Assembly (NCBI RefSeq): GCF_024691275.1
Contig: NZ_JAILNU010000058.1
Span: forward strand, 80,399-144,398
DNA length: 64,000 bases
Origin: Ruminococcus sp.
Lineage (GTDB): Bacteria > Bacillota > Clostridia > Oscillospirales > Ruminococcaceae
Direction: 5' to 3'
A program made the translations under genes and the position numbers. The stretch's first letter is position 1; the number at the start of each line of letters is the position of its first letter. This document shows positions 9,012 to 17,817 of the stretch, piece after piece. The notes under the pieces were generated by a model. It ran no database searches. It was not told the origin of the DNA and saw nothing but the letters and a program-made list of their open reading frames with translations.

Positions 9012-11387
9012 TCACGCGCCGTATACCTGTGAAGCTATATCCACGGTCTGTTTAGCGTCCTTAGCATAGTATGTAGCGTTTATCTGCTCGGCGTATGAAG
9101 CGGTGAGGACAGCTCCGCCGACGACGGTCTTGCACTCGGGGTACTTCTCGTTGAGCTGACGTATAGTTTCAGCCATAGCGCCGAGGGTAGTAGTCATAAG
9201 CGCGGAGAGTCCCACAAGACTGACCTTGTGCTGGATAGCGGCTTCGACGATAGTCTCCGGCGGCACGTCCTTACCGAGGTCGATAACTGTGAAGCCGTAG
9301 CTGTCAAGCAGAACTTTTACGATATTCTTTCCGATATCGTGGATATCTCCGTGAACAGTAGCAAGCACGACTTTTCCTTTTGATACGCTCTCGCCGTTTG
9401 AAGCCGAGAGCTTTGTTTTTATGACCTCGAAGCAAGCCTGAGCAGCTTCGGCTGTGAGAATGAGCTGAGGCAGGAATATCTTGCCCTTTTCAAACTTAGC
9501 GCCTGCGTTGTCCAGAGCTGGTATGAGGTAGCTGTTGATGATCTCCATAGGGCCAACAGTGTTCATAAGCTCCTCGGCAGCTTTCACGGCTTGATTTTTC
9601 AGACCGTTCTCCACTGCGTACATTATATCGGGAGCTCCCTTGTCCTGCGCAGGAGCAGGAGCTTTCGGCGCACTGTCGTCATTTGCGTATATGCTGATGA
9701 AGTCTGCGGAATTTCGGTCGATGCCCGCAAGCAGCCTGTAAGCGCGGACAGCTCCTATGATGCCTTCGATATTTGGGTTTATGATAGGCAGCGTAAGACC
9801 GCTGTGAAGTGCCATAGTAAGGAAAGTACGTGTGATGAGCTCGCGGTTCGGCAGACCGAAGGAGATGTTCGATACACCGAGGACTGTGTTAAGTCCCAGT
9901 TCTGTTTTGACTCTGTGGAGAGCATTGAGGGTCTCCATAACGCCGTCCTGTTCGGCAGAAGCCGTCAGCGTAAGACAGTCGATGAAAACGTCCTCTTTTG
10001 GTATGCCGTACTCCATAGCGCGGCGGAGTATCTTTTCTGCGATAGCGAAACGTCCGTCGGCAGTTTTCGGGATACCGCCCTTGTCGAGAGCGAGTCCCAC
10101 AACAGCAGCGCCGTACTTTTTGACGAGGGGGAGTATGCTTTCGAGGGAATCGTCCTCGCCGTTTACCGAGTTTACGATAGGCTTGCCGTTGTATACTCTC
10201 AGACCTGCTTCCAGTACCTCTGGTATAGTTGAATCCAGCTGCAAGGGGGTGTCGCATATGCTCTGGATAGCCTTTACAGCTGTTACCATCATTTCCTTTT
10301 CGTCTATGCCCGGAAGTCCGACGTTTACGTCGAGTATCTCCGCGCCTGCGTGTATCTGCTCGACAGCCTGACCGAGAATATAGTCCACGTCATGAGCAAG
10401 GAGAGCCTCCTTGAAGCGCTTTTTGCCTGTAGGGTTGATACGTTCGCCGATAACACGGGGCTGGTTTATGTTTACGCAGTTCACTGCGGAACAAGCGATA
10501 CTTGCGCGGACGATTTTACGTGGTTTTCTTTCCATGCCCGAAAGAGCTTCGATCATAGCGGAGATATGCTCGGGAGTTGTTCCGCAGCAGCCGCCGAATA
10601 CGGTAACGCCTGCTTCAGCAAGTTTCACGGCGCTTGCAGCGAAGTCGTGAGCATCAACGTTGTATTCATTGGTAACAGGGTCGGGAAGACCTGCGTTAGG
10701 CTTAGCAATAACGGGGAGAGATGTAAGGGAGCATATCCTGTCCAGTACAGGGAAGAGCTCGTCAGGGCCGAGGGAGCAGTTTACGCCGATAGCGTCCGCG
10801 CCCAGACCCTCCAGAACGGCTACCATACACTCAGGGGAAACGCCTGTGAATGTACGCATATTCTCCTCAAAGGTCATGGTGACGAGAACGGGCTTGTCGG
10901 AATTCTCCTTAGCTGCGAGGATAGCGGCTTTGACTTCGTAGAGGTCGGTCATGGTCTCGATGACGATAACATCGGCGTCCTTTCCTGCGAGTACGAGTTC
11001 CTTGTATACCTCATATGCCTCCTCGAATTTAAGTGTGCCGGCAGGTTCGAGAAGCTGACCTATAGGTCCCAGATCGAGTGCCGTAAGAGCCTTTCCTGCG
11101 GCAGCTTTTTTAGCGTTCTCAACGCCTGCGGAGACTATCTCTTCGACGGTATGACCGCTGTTTGCGAGCTTATAGCGGTTAGCGCCGAAGGTGTTGGCGT
11201 AGATTATGTCAGCACCGCTCTCAACGTAAAGGCGGTGGATCTTCATTATAGCCTCGGGGTCGGTGAGGTTCAGCAGCTCGGGGACGTGTTCGGTCTTGAT
11301 GCCGTGAGATTGCAGCATAGTGCCCATGCCGCCGTCGAGGAACACGAAATTGTTGTTTTCAAGCAGGGAAAAGAATTTTTGGGACAT
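9012..11387 (-). CDS. metH: Cobalamin-dependent methionine synthase, short form lacking reactivation domain
   Basis: A 791-residue cytoplasmic enzyme that moves the methyl group of methyltetrahydrofolate through cobalamin to homocysteine. Domain order: homocysteine methyltransferase (about 1-290, zinc ligand region GGCCGTTPEH), pterin-binding domain (about 320-570, IGERINPTGKKRF), helical cap and B12-binding domain (about 600-790) with the cobalamin-ligand motif VHGDIHDIGKNIV. The C-terminal AdoMet-binding reactivation domain of the roughly 1200-residue classical MetH is absent, so reductive reactivation must use another protein. The start at 11387 has SD AAGGAG; in-frame codons upstream lie in the end of pheA and lack a site. 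It follows pheA by 16 bases. Confidence 0.93.
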   Translation of the reverse strand: MSQKFFSLLENNNFVFLDGGMGTMLQSHGIKTEHVPELLNLTDPEAIMKIHRLYVESGADIIYANTFGANRYKLANSGHTVEEIVSAGVENAKKAAAGKALTALDLGPIGQLLEPAGTLKFEEAYEVYKELVLAGKDADVIVIETMTDLYEVKAAILAAKENSDKPVLVTMTFEENMRTFTGVSPECMVAVLEGLGADAIGVNCSLGPDELFPVLDRICSLTSLPVIAKPNAGLPDPVTNEYNVDAHDFAASAVKLAEAGVTVFGGCCGTTPEHISAMIEALSGMERKPRKIVRASIACSAVNCVNINQPRVIGERINPTGKKRFKEALLAHDVDYILGQAVEQIHAGAEILDVNVGLPGIDEKEMMVTAVKAIQSICDTPLQLDSTIPEVLEAGLRVYNGKPIVNSVNGEDDSLESILPLVKKYGAAVVGLALDKGGIPKTADGRFAIAEKILRRAMEYGIPKEDVFIDCLTLTASAEQDGVMETLNALHRVKTELGLNTVLGVSNISFGLPNRELITRTFLTMALHSGLTLPIINPNIEGIIGAVRAYRLLAGIDRNSADFISIYANDDSAPKAPAPAQDKGAPDIMYAVENGLKNQAVKAAEELMNTVGPMEIINSYLIPALDNAGAKFEKGKIFLPQLILTAEAAQACFEVIKTKLSASNGESVSKGKVVLATVHGDIHDIGKNIVKVLLDSYGFTVIDLGKDVPPETIVEAAIQHKVSLVGLSALMTTTLGAMAETIRQLNEKYPECKTVVGGAVLTASYAEQINATYYAKDAKQTVDIASQVYGA

Positions 11388-11403
11388 AATTAACTCCTTA
11401 TCG

Positions 11404-12519
11404 TCATTCGGACTTGAATGTGCCGATACACCTGAATGTTTCGAGATTCTCACTGAGATCGCGCATAACTGCCTGTACTGTCGGATCGGTGAGCTTGCCG
11501 CTGAAATCGAGGAAGAACATTACATTGAAGCTTCCGTCGCGGATAGGGCGGCTCTCGATACGGATAAGGTTCATATCGTTGACGTAGAATTTTGTAAGAA
11601 GACGGTAAAGACTACCCTCTTTATGAGGGATAGAGAGCATTACCGATACTGAATCGGACTCGGGGGCTACCTGCATCTCCTTGGAAATAACGATGAACTG
11701 AGTGCGGTTTACGGAAACGTCTGCGATATCCGTAGCGAGTATCTTCATACCCATCTGCTGTGCGCACTGTACCGAGCAGATAGCGGCGATATTCTCATCG
11801 CTCTCCATGACCTTTACGGCAGCTGTTGCGGTGTTTCCGTACTCCGAGGTCTTCAGACCGTTGTCACGCAGGAAAGAATCGCACTGAGCAAGAGCCTGAG
11901 GGTGAGAGTAGACCTTTTTCACCTCGGAGAGAGGGATATCGTTTTTAGCCGCGAGACAGTGGTTTATTTCGATGATGACCTCTTTGACTATGTAAACGGG
12001 GTACTTAGCCATGAGATCGTAGGTGCTGCTGACAGAGCCTGCGGTGGAGTTCTGAACGGGGAGAACGCCGTAGTCGATAACGCCTTCATGGACAGCCTTG
12101 AAAACGTCCTCGAAGGAGCGGAAGAAGGTGAACTCTCTGTCGCCGAATATGGAACGTGCAGCCACCTCGGAGTTAGCGCCCGAAGTACCCTGACAGCCCA
12201 CGCTTTTAGCGCCTGCAAAGTCGGGGGCAGGATAATCGTGCTCTGTTGTATCCGCGAGTATCAGACGATTCTGCAATATCTTGCTGATATCCATGATAGT
12301 CGTAAAGAGCGCAGCTGTGCCTTTTTCCAGCCTTTTATCAGCAGTCAGCTCTGTGATGCGGTCGATGATCTCCTGTTCACGTCCGCCCTGAAAGACAGGC
12401 ATATCGTGCTCTTTCTTGTAATCCGCAACGCCCTTGCAGAGCTTCATGCGCTCCATAAAGAACTTTAGAATATCGCTGTCGATTTCATCTATACCGTCAC
12501 GCAGCTGTTTAATATCCAT
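11404..12519 (-). CDS. pheA: Bifunctional chorismate mutase/prephenate dehydratase
   Basis: A 371-residue enzyme catalysing chorismate to prephenate to phenylpyruvate in phenylalanine synthesis. An AroQ-type chorismate mutase helix bundle fills about residues 1-90. The prephenate dehydratase domain (about 110-285) has GTSGANSEVAARS and the catalytic-threonine segment SVNRTQFIV. The C-terminal ACT domain (about 295-371) has PHKEGSLYRLL and the phenylalanine-binding motif ESRP, so feedback inhibition by phenylalanine is expected. A strong SD GGAGG precedes the ATG. It forms a two-gene minus-strand unit with metH. Confidence 0.95.
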   Translation of the reverse strand: MDIKQLRDGIDEIDSDILKFFMERMKLCKGVADYKKEHDMPVFQGGREQEIIDRITELTADKRLEKGTAALFTTIMDISKILQNRLILADTTEHDYPAPDFAGAKSVGCQGTSGANSEVAARSIFGDREFTFFRSFEDVFKAVHEGVIDYGVLPVQNSTAGSVSSTYDLMAKYPVYIVKEVIIEINHCLAAKNDIPLSEVKKVYSHPQALAQCDSFLRDNGLKTSEYGNTATAAVKVMESDENIAAICSVQCAQQMGMKILATDIADVSVNRTQFIVISKEMQVAPESDSVSVMLSIPHKEGSLYRLLTKFYVNDMNLIRIESRPIRDGSFNVMFFLDFSGKLTDPTVQAVMRDLSENLETFRCIGTFKSE

Positions 12520-12540
12520 AAAAAATAACCTCCGATTTGA

Positions 12541-12601
12541 GCCGTCAGGTGTCAGCCGTTAGCTTGTAAAGGCTAATTGCTGAGGGCTAAAGGCTCATAT
12601 T
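12541..12601. repeat. Degenerate GCCGTTAGC-type repeat segment
   Basis: The tract carries GTCAGCCGTTAGC and GGCTAAAGGCTC motifs that also flank the GTAGGGG palindromes at 8556 and 39822. The palindromic core is missing, so this looks like a decayed copy. The remainder to 12758 holds the ruvC promoter. Confidence 0.4.
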
Positions 12602-12663
12602 GATATACCTTACATATTATATCATTTTTTTTTGTAGAAATCAATAAAAAAGGGGGAAATATA

Positions 12664-12693
12664 TTGCAAACGGCACTTGTTTTATGTTATAAT
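12664..12693 (+). promoter_or_regulatory. Sigma-A promoter of the ruv cluster
   Basis: TTGCAA at 12664-12669, 18-base spacer, then TATAAT at 12688-12693 with an extended -10 TG dinucleotide at 12685-12686. It lies 65 bases before the ruvC start. Confidence 0.7.
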
Positions 12694-12758
12694 AATACAG
12701 TATATAGTGAGTAACTATATCCACATGAACTTTTTAACGGACAAAAGGGTAAAAAACA

Positions 12759-13247
12759 GTGAAAAAAGTCAGAATATTGGGCATAGACCCTGGTTATGCC
12801 ATAGTTGGTTTCGGAGTACTTGATTATGACGGCATAAGGTTCACTCCGATAGAATACGGCGCGGTACTCACAGAAGCAGGAACGCCTTTTCCGGAAAGGC
12901 TCAAGGCTATCCATGAGGACATAGAATTTATATTCAACAAGTTCGCACCCGACTGTATGGCGATAGAGCGGCTTTACTTCACGACCAACCAGAAAACGGC
13001 GATAGATGTCGCACAGGCTCGCGGAATAACAGTCCTGTCGGCAGCAACAAGGAATATCCCCGTATCTGAGTATACCCCGCTTCAGGTAAAGCAGTCTGTG
13101 GTAGGCTACGGAAAGGCTGAAAAGAAACAGGTCATGGAAATGACGAAGCAGCTCCTCGGGCTTGCGCAGATACCAAAGCCCGACGACGCAGCAGATGCCC
13201 TTGCAATAGCTATCTGCCACGGGCACAGCACACGCTTCAATCTGTAG
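12759..13247 (+). CDS. ruvC: Holliday junction resolvase RuvC
   Basis: A 162-residue endonuclease that cuts four-way DNA junctions made by RuvAB branch migration. The RNase-H-like acidic residues are visible: the first aspartate in LGIDPGYAIVGFG (residue 10), glutamate in AIERLYF, and the aspartate pair in PDDAADALAIAICH near residue 145. The length fits the family. The start is GTG at 12759, preceded by a weak AAAAGGG site. First gene of ruvC-ruvA-sseB-like-ruvB. Confidence 0.95.
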   Translation: MKKVRILGIDPGYAIVGFGVLDYDGIRFTPIEYGAVLTEAGTPFPERLKAIHEDIEFIFNKFAPDCMAIERLYFTTNQKTAIDVAQARGITVLSAATRNIPVSEYTPLQVKQSVVGYGKAEKKQVMEMTKQLLGLAQIPKPDDAADALAIAICHGHSTRFNL

Positions 13248-13275
13248 CATCGGAGCAGAAGAGGTAATAAATACA

Positions 13276-13899
13276 ATGATATACAGCGTAAAAGGAAAGC
13301 TTATAGTAAAAGAGCTGGGATTTGCGGTAATAGAATGCGGAGGGGTCGGCTACGGCTGCAAGACCTCCTACAATACAGTGGCACAGCTCGGAGATATAGG
13401 CAGCGAAGCTATGCTCTATACGTACCTCTATGTGAGAGAGGACGTTGTGGAGCTTTTCGGCTTTGCTACATTGCAGGAACTGAGCTGCTTCAAGCTGCTC
13501 ATATCCGTATCGGGAGTAGGCCCGAAGGCTGCAACGGCGATACTCTCGGACGTAACGCCCGAAAAATTCGCGTTTCTTGTAGCGTCAGGCGACAGCAAGG
13601 CGTTCACCAAGACAAAGGGCATCGGAGCAAAAACTGCCCAGAGACTCGTTCTTGAGCTGAAGGACAAGATATCCTCTGAGTCCATAAGCGGCAGCATAAG
13701 CAGTGACGCTGCCGAGTTTTCCCGTACAGTTGACGGAGCGGCATCTTCATCTGTATCGGAAGCGCTCGAAGCCCTTATGGTACTGGGATATTCGCAGGGC
13801 GAGGCTGCTCCCATACTCGGGAAGCTTGATCCTTCACTGAGTACACAGGATCTTATAAAAGAAACATTGAGACTGATGGCAGCGAAGAATTTGCGTTGA
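13276..13899 (+). CDS. ruvA: Holliday junction branch-migration protein RuvA
   Basis: A 207-residue DNA-binding subunit that forms tetramers on Holliday junctions and loads RuvB. An OB-fold domain covers residues 1-65. Helix-hairpin-helix motifs follow: LLISVSGVGPKAATAIL (about 70-90) and TKGIGAKTAQRLVLELKDK (about 110-130). A flexible acidic linker leads to the C-terminal RuvB-contacting helix bundle (EALEALMVLGYSQGEA). SD GAAGAGG lies upstream of the ATG. Located 28 bases after ruvC. Confidence 0.95.
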   Translation: MIYSVKGKLIVKELGFAVIECGGVGYGCKTSYNTVAQLGDIGSEAMLYTYLYVREDVVELFGFATLQELSCFKLLISVSGVGPKAATAILSDVTPEKFAFLVASGDSKAFTKTKGIGAKTAQRLVLELKDKISSESISGSISSDAAEFSRTVDGAASSSVSEALEALMVLGYSQGEAAPILGKLDPSLSTQDLIKETLRLMAAKNLR

Positions 13900-13929
13900 A
13901 AATAATTTTTTATAAGGATGGTTACTGTT

Positions 13930-14664
13930 ATGATGAATCTTGACGAATTGCTGAAAGCGGCTATAAAAGACCCCTCCTATCGTTCAACGTTCTTACAGAC
14001 ACTGATAAAGAGCGACGTTTACGTCATATGCAAAAATCCCGTCAAGCAGGAGCGCGACAGGTCAGAGGGAGGAGTTCAGCTGGAACTGGTCACTACCCAG
14101 AACCCCGACGGTGATATTTTTATCCCGTTTTTTACCAGCTATCGTGCGCTCCAGCAGTTTGCAAAGCGCTATGTTGACTGCTATAAGATCAACTGTCTGA
14201 GACTTTTTGACCTTATACAGTCCGTATCTGCGGTGCTTAATCCCAATTCCTACGGCAAGGAATTCTCGTCCCATGAGATAAAGAGCATACTGATGATAGC
14301 CAGAAACCTGAAGATAAAGGCTATTTCGTATAACGAAGCGGATATCATCTCCTATCGCCCTGCCGAGCATTCTGTTGACCACCTGATAAAGGCAGCGACA
14401 AAGTTCCTGTCCAAACAGCCGAATGTTGACCGAGCTTATATTATGGAGATGATAAAAGGCTGCGAAAAGCCGCAGATACTCATAGTTCTCGATATGATGG
14501 GCAGCACAAGGAAGCTCTTTGTGCCGCTGTCAAAGTACCTCTCAAAGACCGTAAAGGCTAACGAGCATCTTTGCTTCATAAGCTATGAGCAGGACATGGG
14601 CAAGAAGGCAGCGTCGACCGTTGAGCCGTTCTATGTCCGCAAGAAGCGATTCTTCGAGAAATAA
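13930..14664 (+). CDS. SseB-family protein of unknown function
   Basis: About 244 residues, cytoplasmic. The N-terminal half (LDELLKAAIKDPSYRSTFLQTLIKSDVYV, then FIPFFTSYRALQQFA) resembles the SseB N-terminal fold found in many Gram-positive proteins unrelated to secretion. The C-terminal half (about 165-244) resembles the SseB C-terminal domain. ATGs occur at 13918, 13930 and 13933; AAGGA at 13912-13916 best fits 13930 or 13933, so the exact start is uncertain. It sits between ruvA and ruvB, an insertion that suggests co-transcription rather than a recombination role. Confidence 0.7.
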   Translation: MMNLDELLKAAIKDPSYRSTFLQTLIKSDVYVICKNPVKQERDRSEGGVQLELVTTQNPDGDIFIPFFTSYRALQQFAKRYVDCYKINCLRLFDLIQSVSAVLNPNSYGKEFSSHEIKSILMIARNLKIKAISYNEADIISYRPAEHSVDHLIKAATKFLSKQPNVDRAYIMEMIKGCEKPQILIVLDMMGSTRKLFVPLSKYLSKTVKANEHLCFISYEQDMGKKAASTVEPFYVRKKRFFEK

Positions 14665-14698
14665 TTCGTAATATCAACATGATTCAAGAGGTGTTTAT

Positions 14699-15757
14699 TT
14701 GATACAGACAGAGGATATGGAGTTCGCTCCGAGAATAATTTCGCCCGAGAATACCACAGAGGACAGCGATGTGGAGATAAGTCTCCGACCGCAGACCCTC
14801 CATGAGTATATCGGACAGGACAAGGTGAAGGAGAATCTTGCCATATATATCGAGGCTGCAAAGCGCAGGAGCGAACCTCTCGACCATGTGCTTCTGTACG
14901 GCCCTCCGGGACTTGGAAAGACTACCCTTTCTTCGATAATCGCCCATGAGCTGGGAGTGAATCTCCGCGTTACAACAGGTCCTGCCATTGAAAAGCCCGG
15001 CGACCTCGTTTCGCTCCTGACCAGCCTTTCGGACAACGATGTGCTTTTCATCGACGAGATACACCGCCTGTCAAGAGCGGTCGAGGAGATACTCTACCCC
15101 GCATTGGAGGACAGAGTTATTGATATCATCATAGGCAAGGGCCCTTCGGCGCGTTCCATACGCATGGATCTGAAGCCGTTCACACTTATCGGAGCCACCA
15201 CCAGAGCAGGACAACTCTCTGCACCGCTCCGCGACCGTTTCGGCGTTATACAGCGCCTTGAACTTTATACTAAGGAACAGCTCACGGATATCGTGAGAAG
15301 AAGTGCTATGATACTCGGTATCCCCTGTACATCTGACGGAGCTGCCGAGATAGCAGGCAGAGCAAGAGGTACTCCGCGTATCGCCAACCGTCTGCTCAAA
15401 CGTGTCCGCGATTTCGCAGATGTAATGGGCAATGGTCAGATAACGAAGGAGATAGCCTCTATCGCACTGAGCAGGCTCGATATAGACGATCTCGGTCTTG
15501 ACGGACTTGACAGACGTATGCTTGAAATGATAATCAAAGGATACGGCGGCGGACCTGTAGGGCTTGAAACGCTTGCTTCGGCCATAAACGAGGAAAGCGT
15601 TACCCTTGAGGATATCTGCGAGCCGTTTCTCATGCAGCTGGGCTTCCTCGGAAGAACTCCACGCGGCAGAGTTGCCACAAGGCTGGCGTATGAGCATCTT
15701 GGCATAGCCGCTCCCGAGCAGTCTTCGGCATCAGATGACGGGCAGATGACCTTCTGA
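14699..15757 (+). CDS. ruvB: Holliday junction DNA helicase RuvB
   Basis: A 352-residue AAA+ motor that drives branch migration with RuvA. Walker [10 protein letters not shown] (about residue 65), Walker [11 protein letters not shown], the sensor/arginine region [10 protein letters not shown] and the C-terminal winged helix [15 protein letters not shown] are all present. Initiation is probably at TTG 14699, because AGAGGTG lies about 8 bases upstream; the next ATG (14717) has no site and would drop the normal N-terminal extension. Confidence 0.96.
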   Translation: MIQTEDMEFAPRIISPENTTEDSDVEISLRPQTLHEYIGQDKVKENLAIYIEAAKRRSEPLDHVLLYGPPGLGKTTLSSIIAHELGVNLRVTTGPAIEKPGDLVSLLTSLSDNDVLFIDEIHRLSRAVEEILYPALEDRVIDIIIGKGPSARSIRMDLKPFTLIGATTRAGQLSAPLRDRFGVIQRLELYTKEQLTDIVRRSAMILGIPCTSDGAAEIAGRARGTPRIANRLLKRVRDFADVMGNGQITKEIASIALSRLDIDDLGLDGLDRRMLEMIIKGYGGGPVGLETLASAINEESVTLEDICEPFLMQLGFLGRTPRGRVATRLAYEHLGIAAPEQSSASDDGQMTF

Positions 15758-15791
15758 AACCTTCCCGAAAAGCGGACACGAGGGATAAAAG

Positions 15792-16319
15792 ATGTTGATA
15801 AAGGGTTCGAGGAGATATAATCTCAGACATAACACCGAGAGGACTGAGCAGCCCGAATTCGGCAGAATGATAAACGGACAGGGCGTGGGAAAGGTCTCGC
15901 AGCTGAGATACGGGATATGCCGTATGAGTTTCAACGGCTGTGAGGTCATAGCTGTTCACAACGCGCTGGTTTACCTGAAAAAGCCGCACCCGCTTGGCGA
16001 GATAGCTTTTTACATGGAGCGCTTCCGTATGCTGCTGGGATTTTTCGGCTGCAATGCGTATAAAATAGGGAAAGCGCTTGCATACTTCGGTGCGGAGTAT
16101 GAGCGAGTGAATGATATAACTGACGCAAAGGCGTTCATTGTCACATTCTGGACGAAAAGACCGTTCCTGTCGTCTATACACACTGTATTCTGCGTCCGCG
16201 AGGGCAGCAGCATAAAGGTGTACAACAGGTATAACGGCTGTTCGGCTGCGCAGATGTGCAGAAGCTTTGAGGAGGTCGCAGGAAAGCGCCGACCCATAGC
16301 GATATACAAAATAAGCTGA
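15792..16319 (+). CDS. Cysteine-peptidase-like (C39-like fold) protein of unknown role
   Basis: 175 residues with no signal peptide. A candidate papain/C39-type triad is visible: Cys50 at the start of a helix (FNGCEVIAVHNALVYL), His130 (SSIHTVFCV) and Asn145 (KVYNRYNG). Spacing and context match C39-like domains that bind or cleave peptides. No ABC transporter or substrate peptide is nearby. It starts 34 bases after ruvB with a GAGGG site and may be read through from the ruv cluster. The fold call rests on motif reading only; it could be catalytically inactive. Confidence 0.5.
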   Translation: MLIKGSRRYNLRHNTERTEQPEFGRMINGQGVGKVSQLRYGICRMSFNGCEVIAVHNALVYLKKPHPLGEIAFYMERFRMLLGFFGCNAYKIGKALAYFGAEYERVNDITDAKAFIVTFWTKRPFLSSIHTVFCVREGSSIKVYNRYNGCSAAQMCRSFEEVAGKRRPIAIYKIS

Positions 16320-16327
16320 GAGTTGTG

Positions 16328-16408
16328 AGTTCAGAGTTGAGAGTTGGCATTTGTCGGGACGTCGATAACGCCGTCCCCTTTAATATCCTCAACTTTTAAC
16401 TCTGAACT
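16328..16408. repeat. Inverted-repeat hairpin element before glmM
   Basis: Left arm at 16328-16345 (agttcagagttgagagtt) pairs with 16391-16408 at 16 of 18 positions. The inner part has a second stem gggacg/cgtccc. This long hairpin fills most of the gap between the C39-like gene and glmM; it could be a small repeat element or a terminator. Confidence 0.6.
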
Positions 16409-16428
16409 TACTAAGAAGGAGACTACTG

Positions 16429-17781
16429 ATGGCAAAACTGTTCGGGACCGACGGTCCGAGAGGTATTGCGGTGACCGACCTCACCTGCGAGCTTGCGATG
16501 CAGACGGGAAGAGCTGCTGCTCTTGTGCTTGCGAAGAAGGACGGCGGAAAAACTAAAATACTCATCGGCAAGGACACGAGACTTTCCTCGGACGCACTGG
16601 AAGCAGCTGTATGTGCGGGGATATGCTCTGTGGGCGCGGACGTTGAACTGCTCGGAGTAGTCCCCACGCCTGCACTTGCGCGGCTTATCGTGAAATACGG
16701 TGCAGACGGCGGTATAATGATATCAGGCAGCCACAACAGCGCCGAGTATAACGGTCTGAAGCTCTTTTCCGCAAAGGGACATAAGCTCATGGAAGAAGCC
16801 GAGGACGAGATAGAAAGACTGGTGCTCACTTCTCCCGAGGAGATGAAGCTCTGCTCCCATGATGAAGTGGGACGGGTCATACACGGCGAAAATGCTGCTG
16901 ATGAATATATTGAAAGCTTAAAGGAAGCGGCTGAAACAGACCTGAGCGGTCTGAAGGTCGCAATAGACTGTGCCAACGGCTGCGCTTCGTATACAGCCGA
17001 AAAGCTGTTTACAGCACTTGGCGCGGAGGTGCTTGTCATAGCCGACAAGCCCGACGGTACGAATATCAACAAAGACTGCGGAAGCACCCATATCCACCAC
17101 CTCATGGAGTACGTAGTGGAGCAGGGCTGCGACTGCGGACTTGCCTTTGACGGCGATGCAGACAGGTGCATAGCAGTTGACGAAAAGGGCTGCATAATCG
17201 ACGGCGACAGGCTAATAGCCATATTCGCCGAGAATATGAAAGCTCGGGGCAGGCTTGAAGGCGATACAGCCGTGATAACTGTCATGAGCAGTCTTGGACT
17301 GCGGAAGTATGCGGATTCTGTTGGTATAAAGCTGGTCAGCGCAGGCGCAGGAGCGCGGTATGTGCTGGAGCGTATGCTCGAAAGCGGCTACAAGCTGGGC
17401 GGCGAACCGAACGGACATATCATCTTCCTTGATGAGTGTAAGACGGGCGACGGACAGCTTGCAGGAGTTCGGCTGCTGGAAATATTAAAGTCAGGCAGCA
17501 GAAAGCTCAGCGAGCTCGCAGGAGATATGCCTGCATATCCGCAGGTCAAGCTCAATGTGAGGATACCGCCAAAGTTCAGGGAACTGTGGAAAAACGAGAA
17601 GGCTGTCACGGAGCTGATAGAGCGATATCAGAAGGAGCTTGGCAGCGAGGGCAGGATATTTGTCCGCGAGAGCGGCAAAGAGCCAATAGTTCGCATTATG
17701 ACCGAGGGAAGCGACTTCGGCAGGATAAATGATATGGCTGTTGCAATAGCACAGTGTATCAAGGATAGCTGCGCATACTGA
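16429..17781 (+). CDS. glmM: Phosphoglucosamine mutase
   Basis: A 450-residue cytoplasmic enzyme converting glucosamine-6-phosphate to glucosamine-1-phosphate for UDP-GlcNAc and peptidoglycan. The four-domain alpha-D-phosphohexomutase layout is clear. The phosphoserine loop IMISGSHNSAEYNG gives Ser101; the Mg-binding loop is FDGDADRC (about 240). The sugar loop is GGEPNGH, where family members usually have GGEQSGH, and the phosphate loop is ESGKEPIVRI, usually SGTEP. These substitutions are unusual but the fold is intact. SD AAGGAG precedes the ATG. Confidence 0.9.
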   Translation: MAKLFGTDGPRGIAVTDLTCELAMQTGRAAALVLAKKDGGKTKILIGKDTRLSSDALEAAVCAGICSVGADVELLGVVPTPALARLIVKYGADGGIMISGSHNSAEYNGLKLFSAKGHKLMEEAEDEIERLVLTSPEEMKLCSHDEVGRVIHGENAADEYIESLKEAAETDLSGLKVAIDCANGCASYTAEKLFTALGAEVLVIADKPDGTNINKDCGSTHIHHLMEYVVEQGCDCGLAFDGDADRCIAVDEKGCIIDGDRLIAIFAENMKARGRLEGDTAVITVMSSLGLRKYADSVGIKLVSAGAGARYVLERMLESGYKLGGEPNGHIIFLDECKTGDGQLAGVRLLEILKSGSRKLSELAGDMPAYPQVKLNVRIPPKFRELWKNEKAVTELIERYQKELGSEGRIFVRESGKEPIVRIMTEGSDFGRINDMAVAIAQCIKDSCAY

Positions 17782-17817
17782 ACCTGCGCAGGAGAATTCT
17801 TATAAGGAGTATTTACT

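Noticed and set aside
10350..11393. 347-codon open frame on the plus strand
   Set aside because: It is exactly antisense to metH, has no ribosome site, and its translation shows no domain pattern. High-GC codon bias of the real gene explains the open frame.
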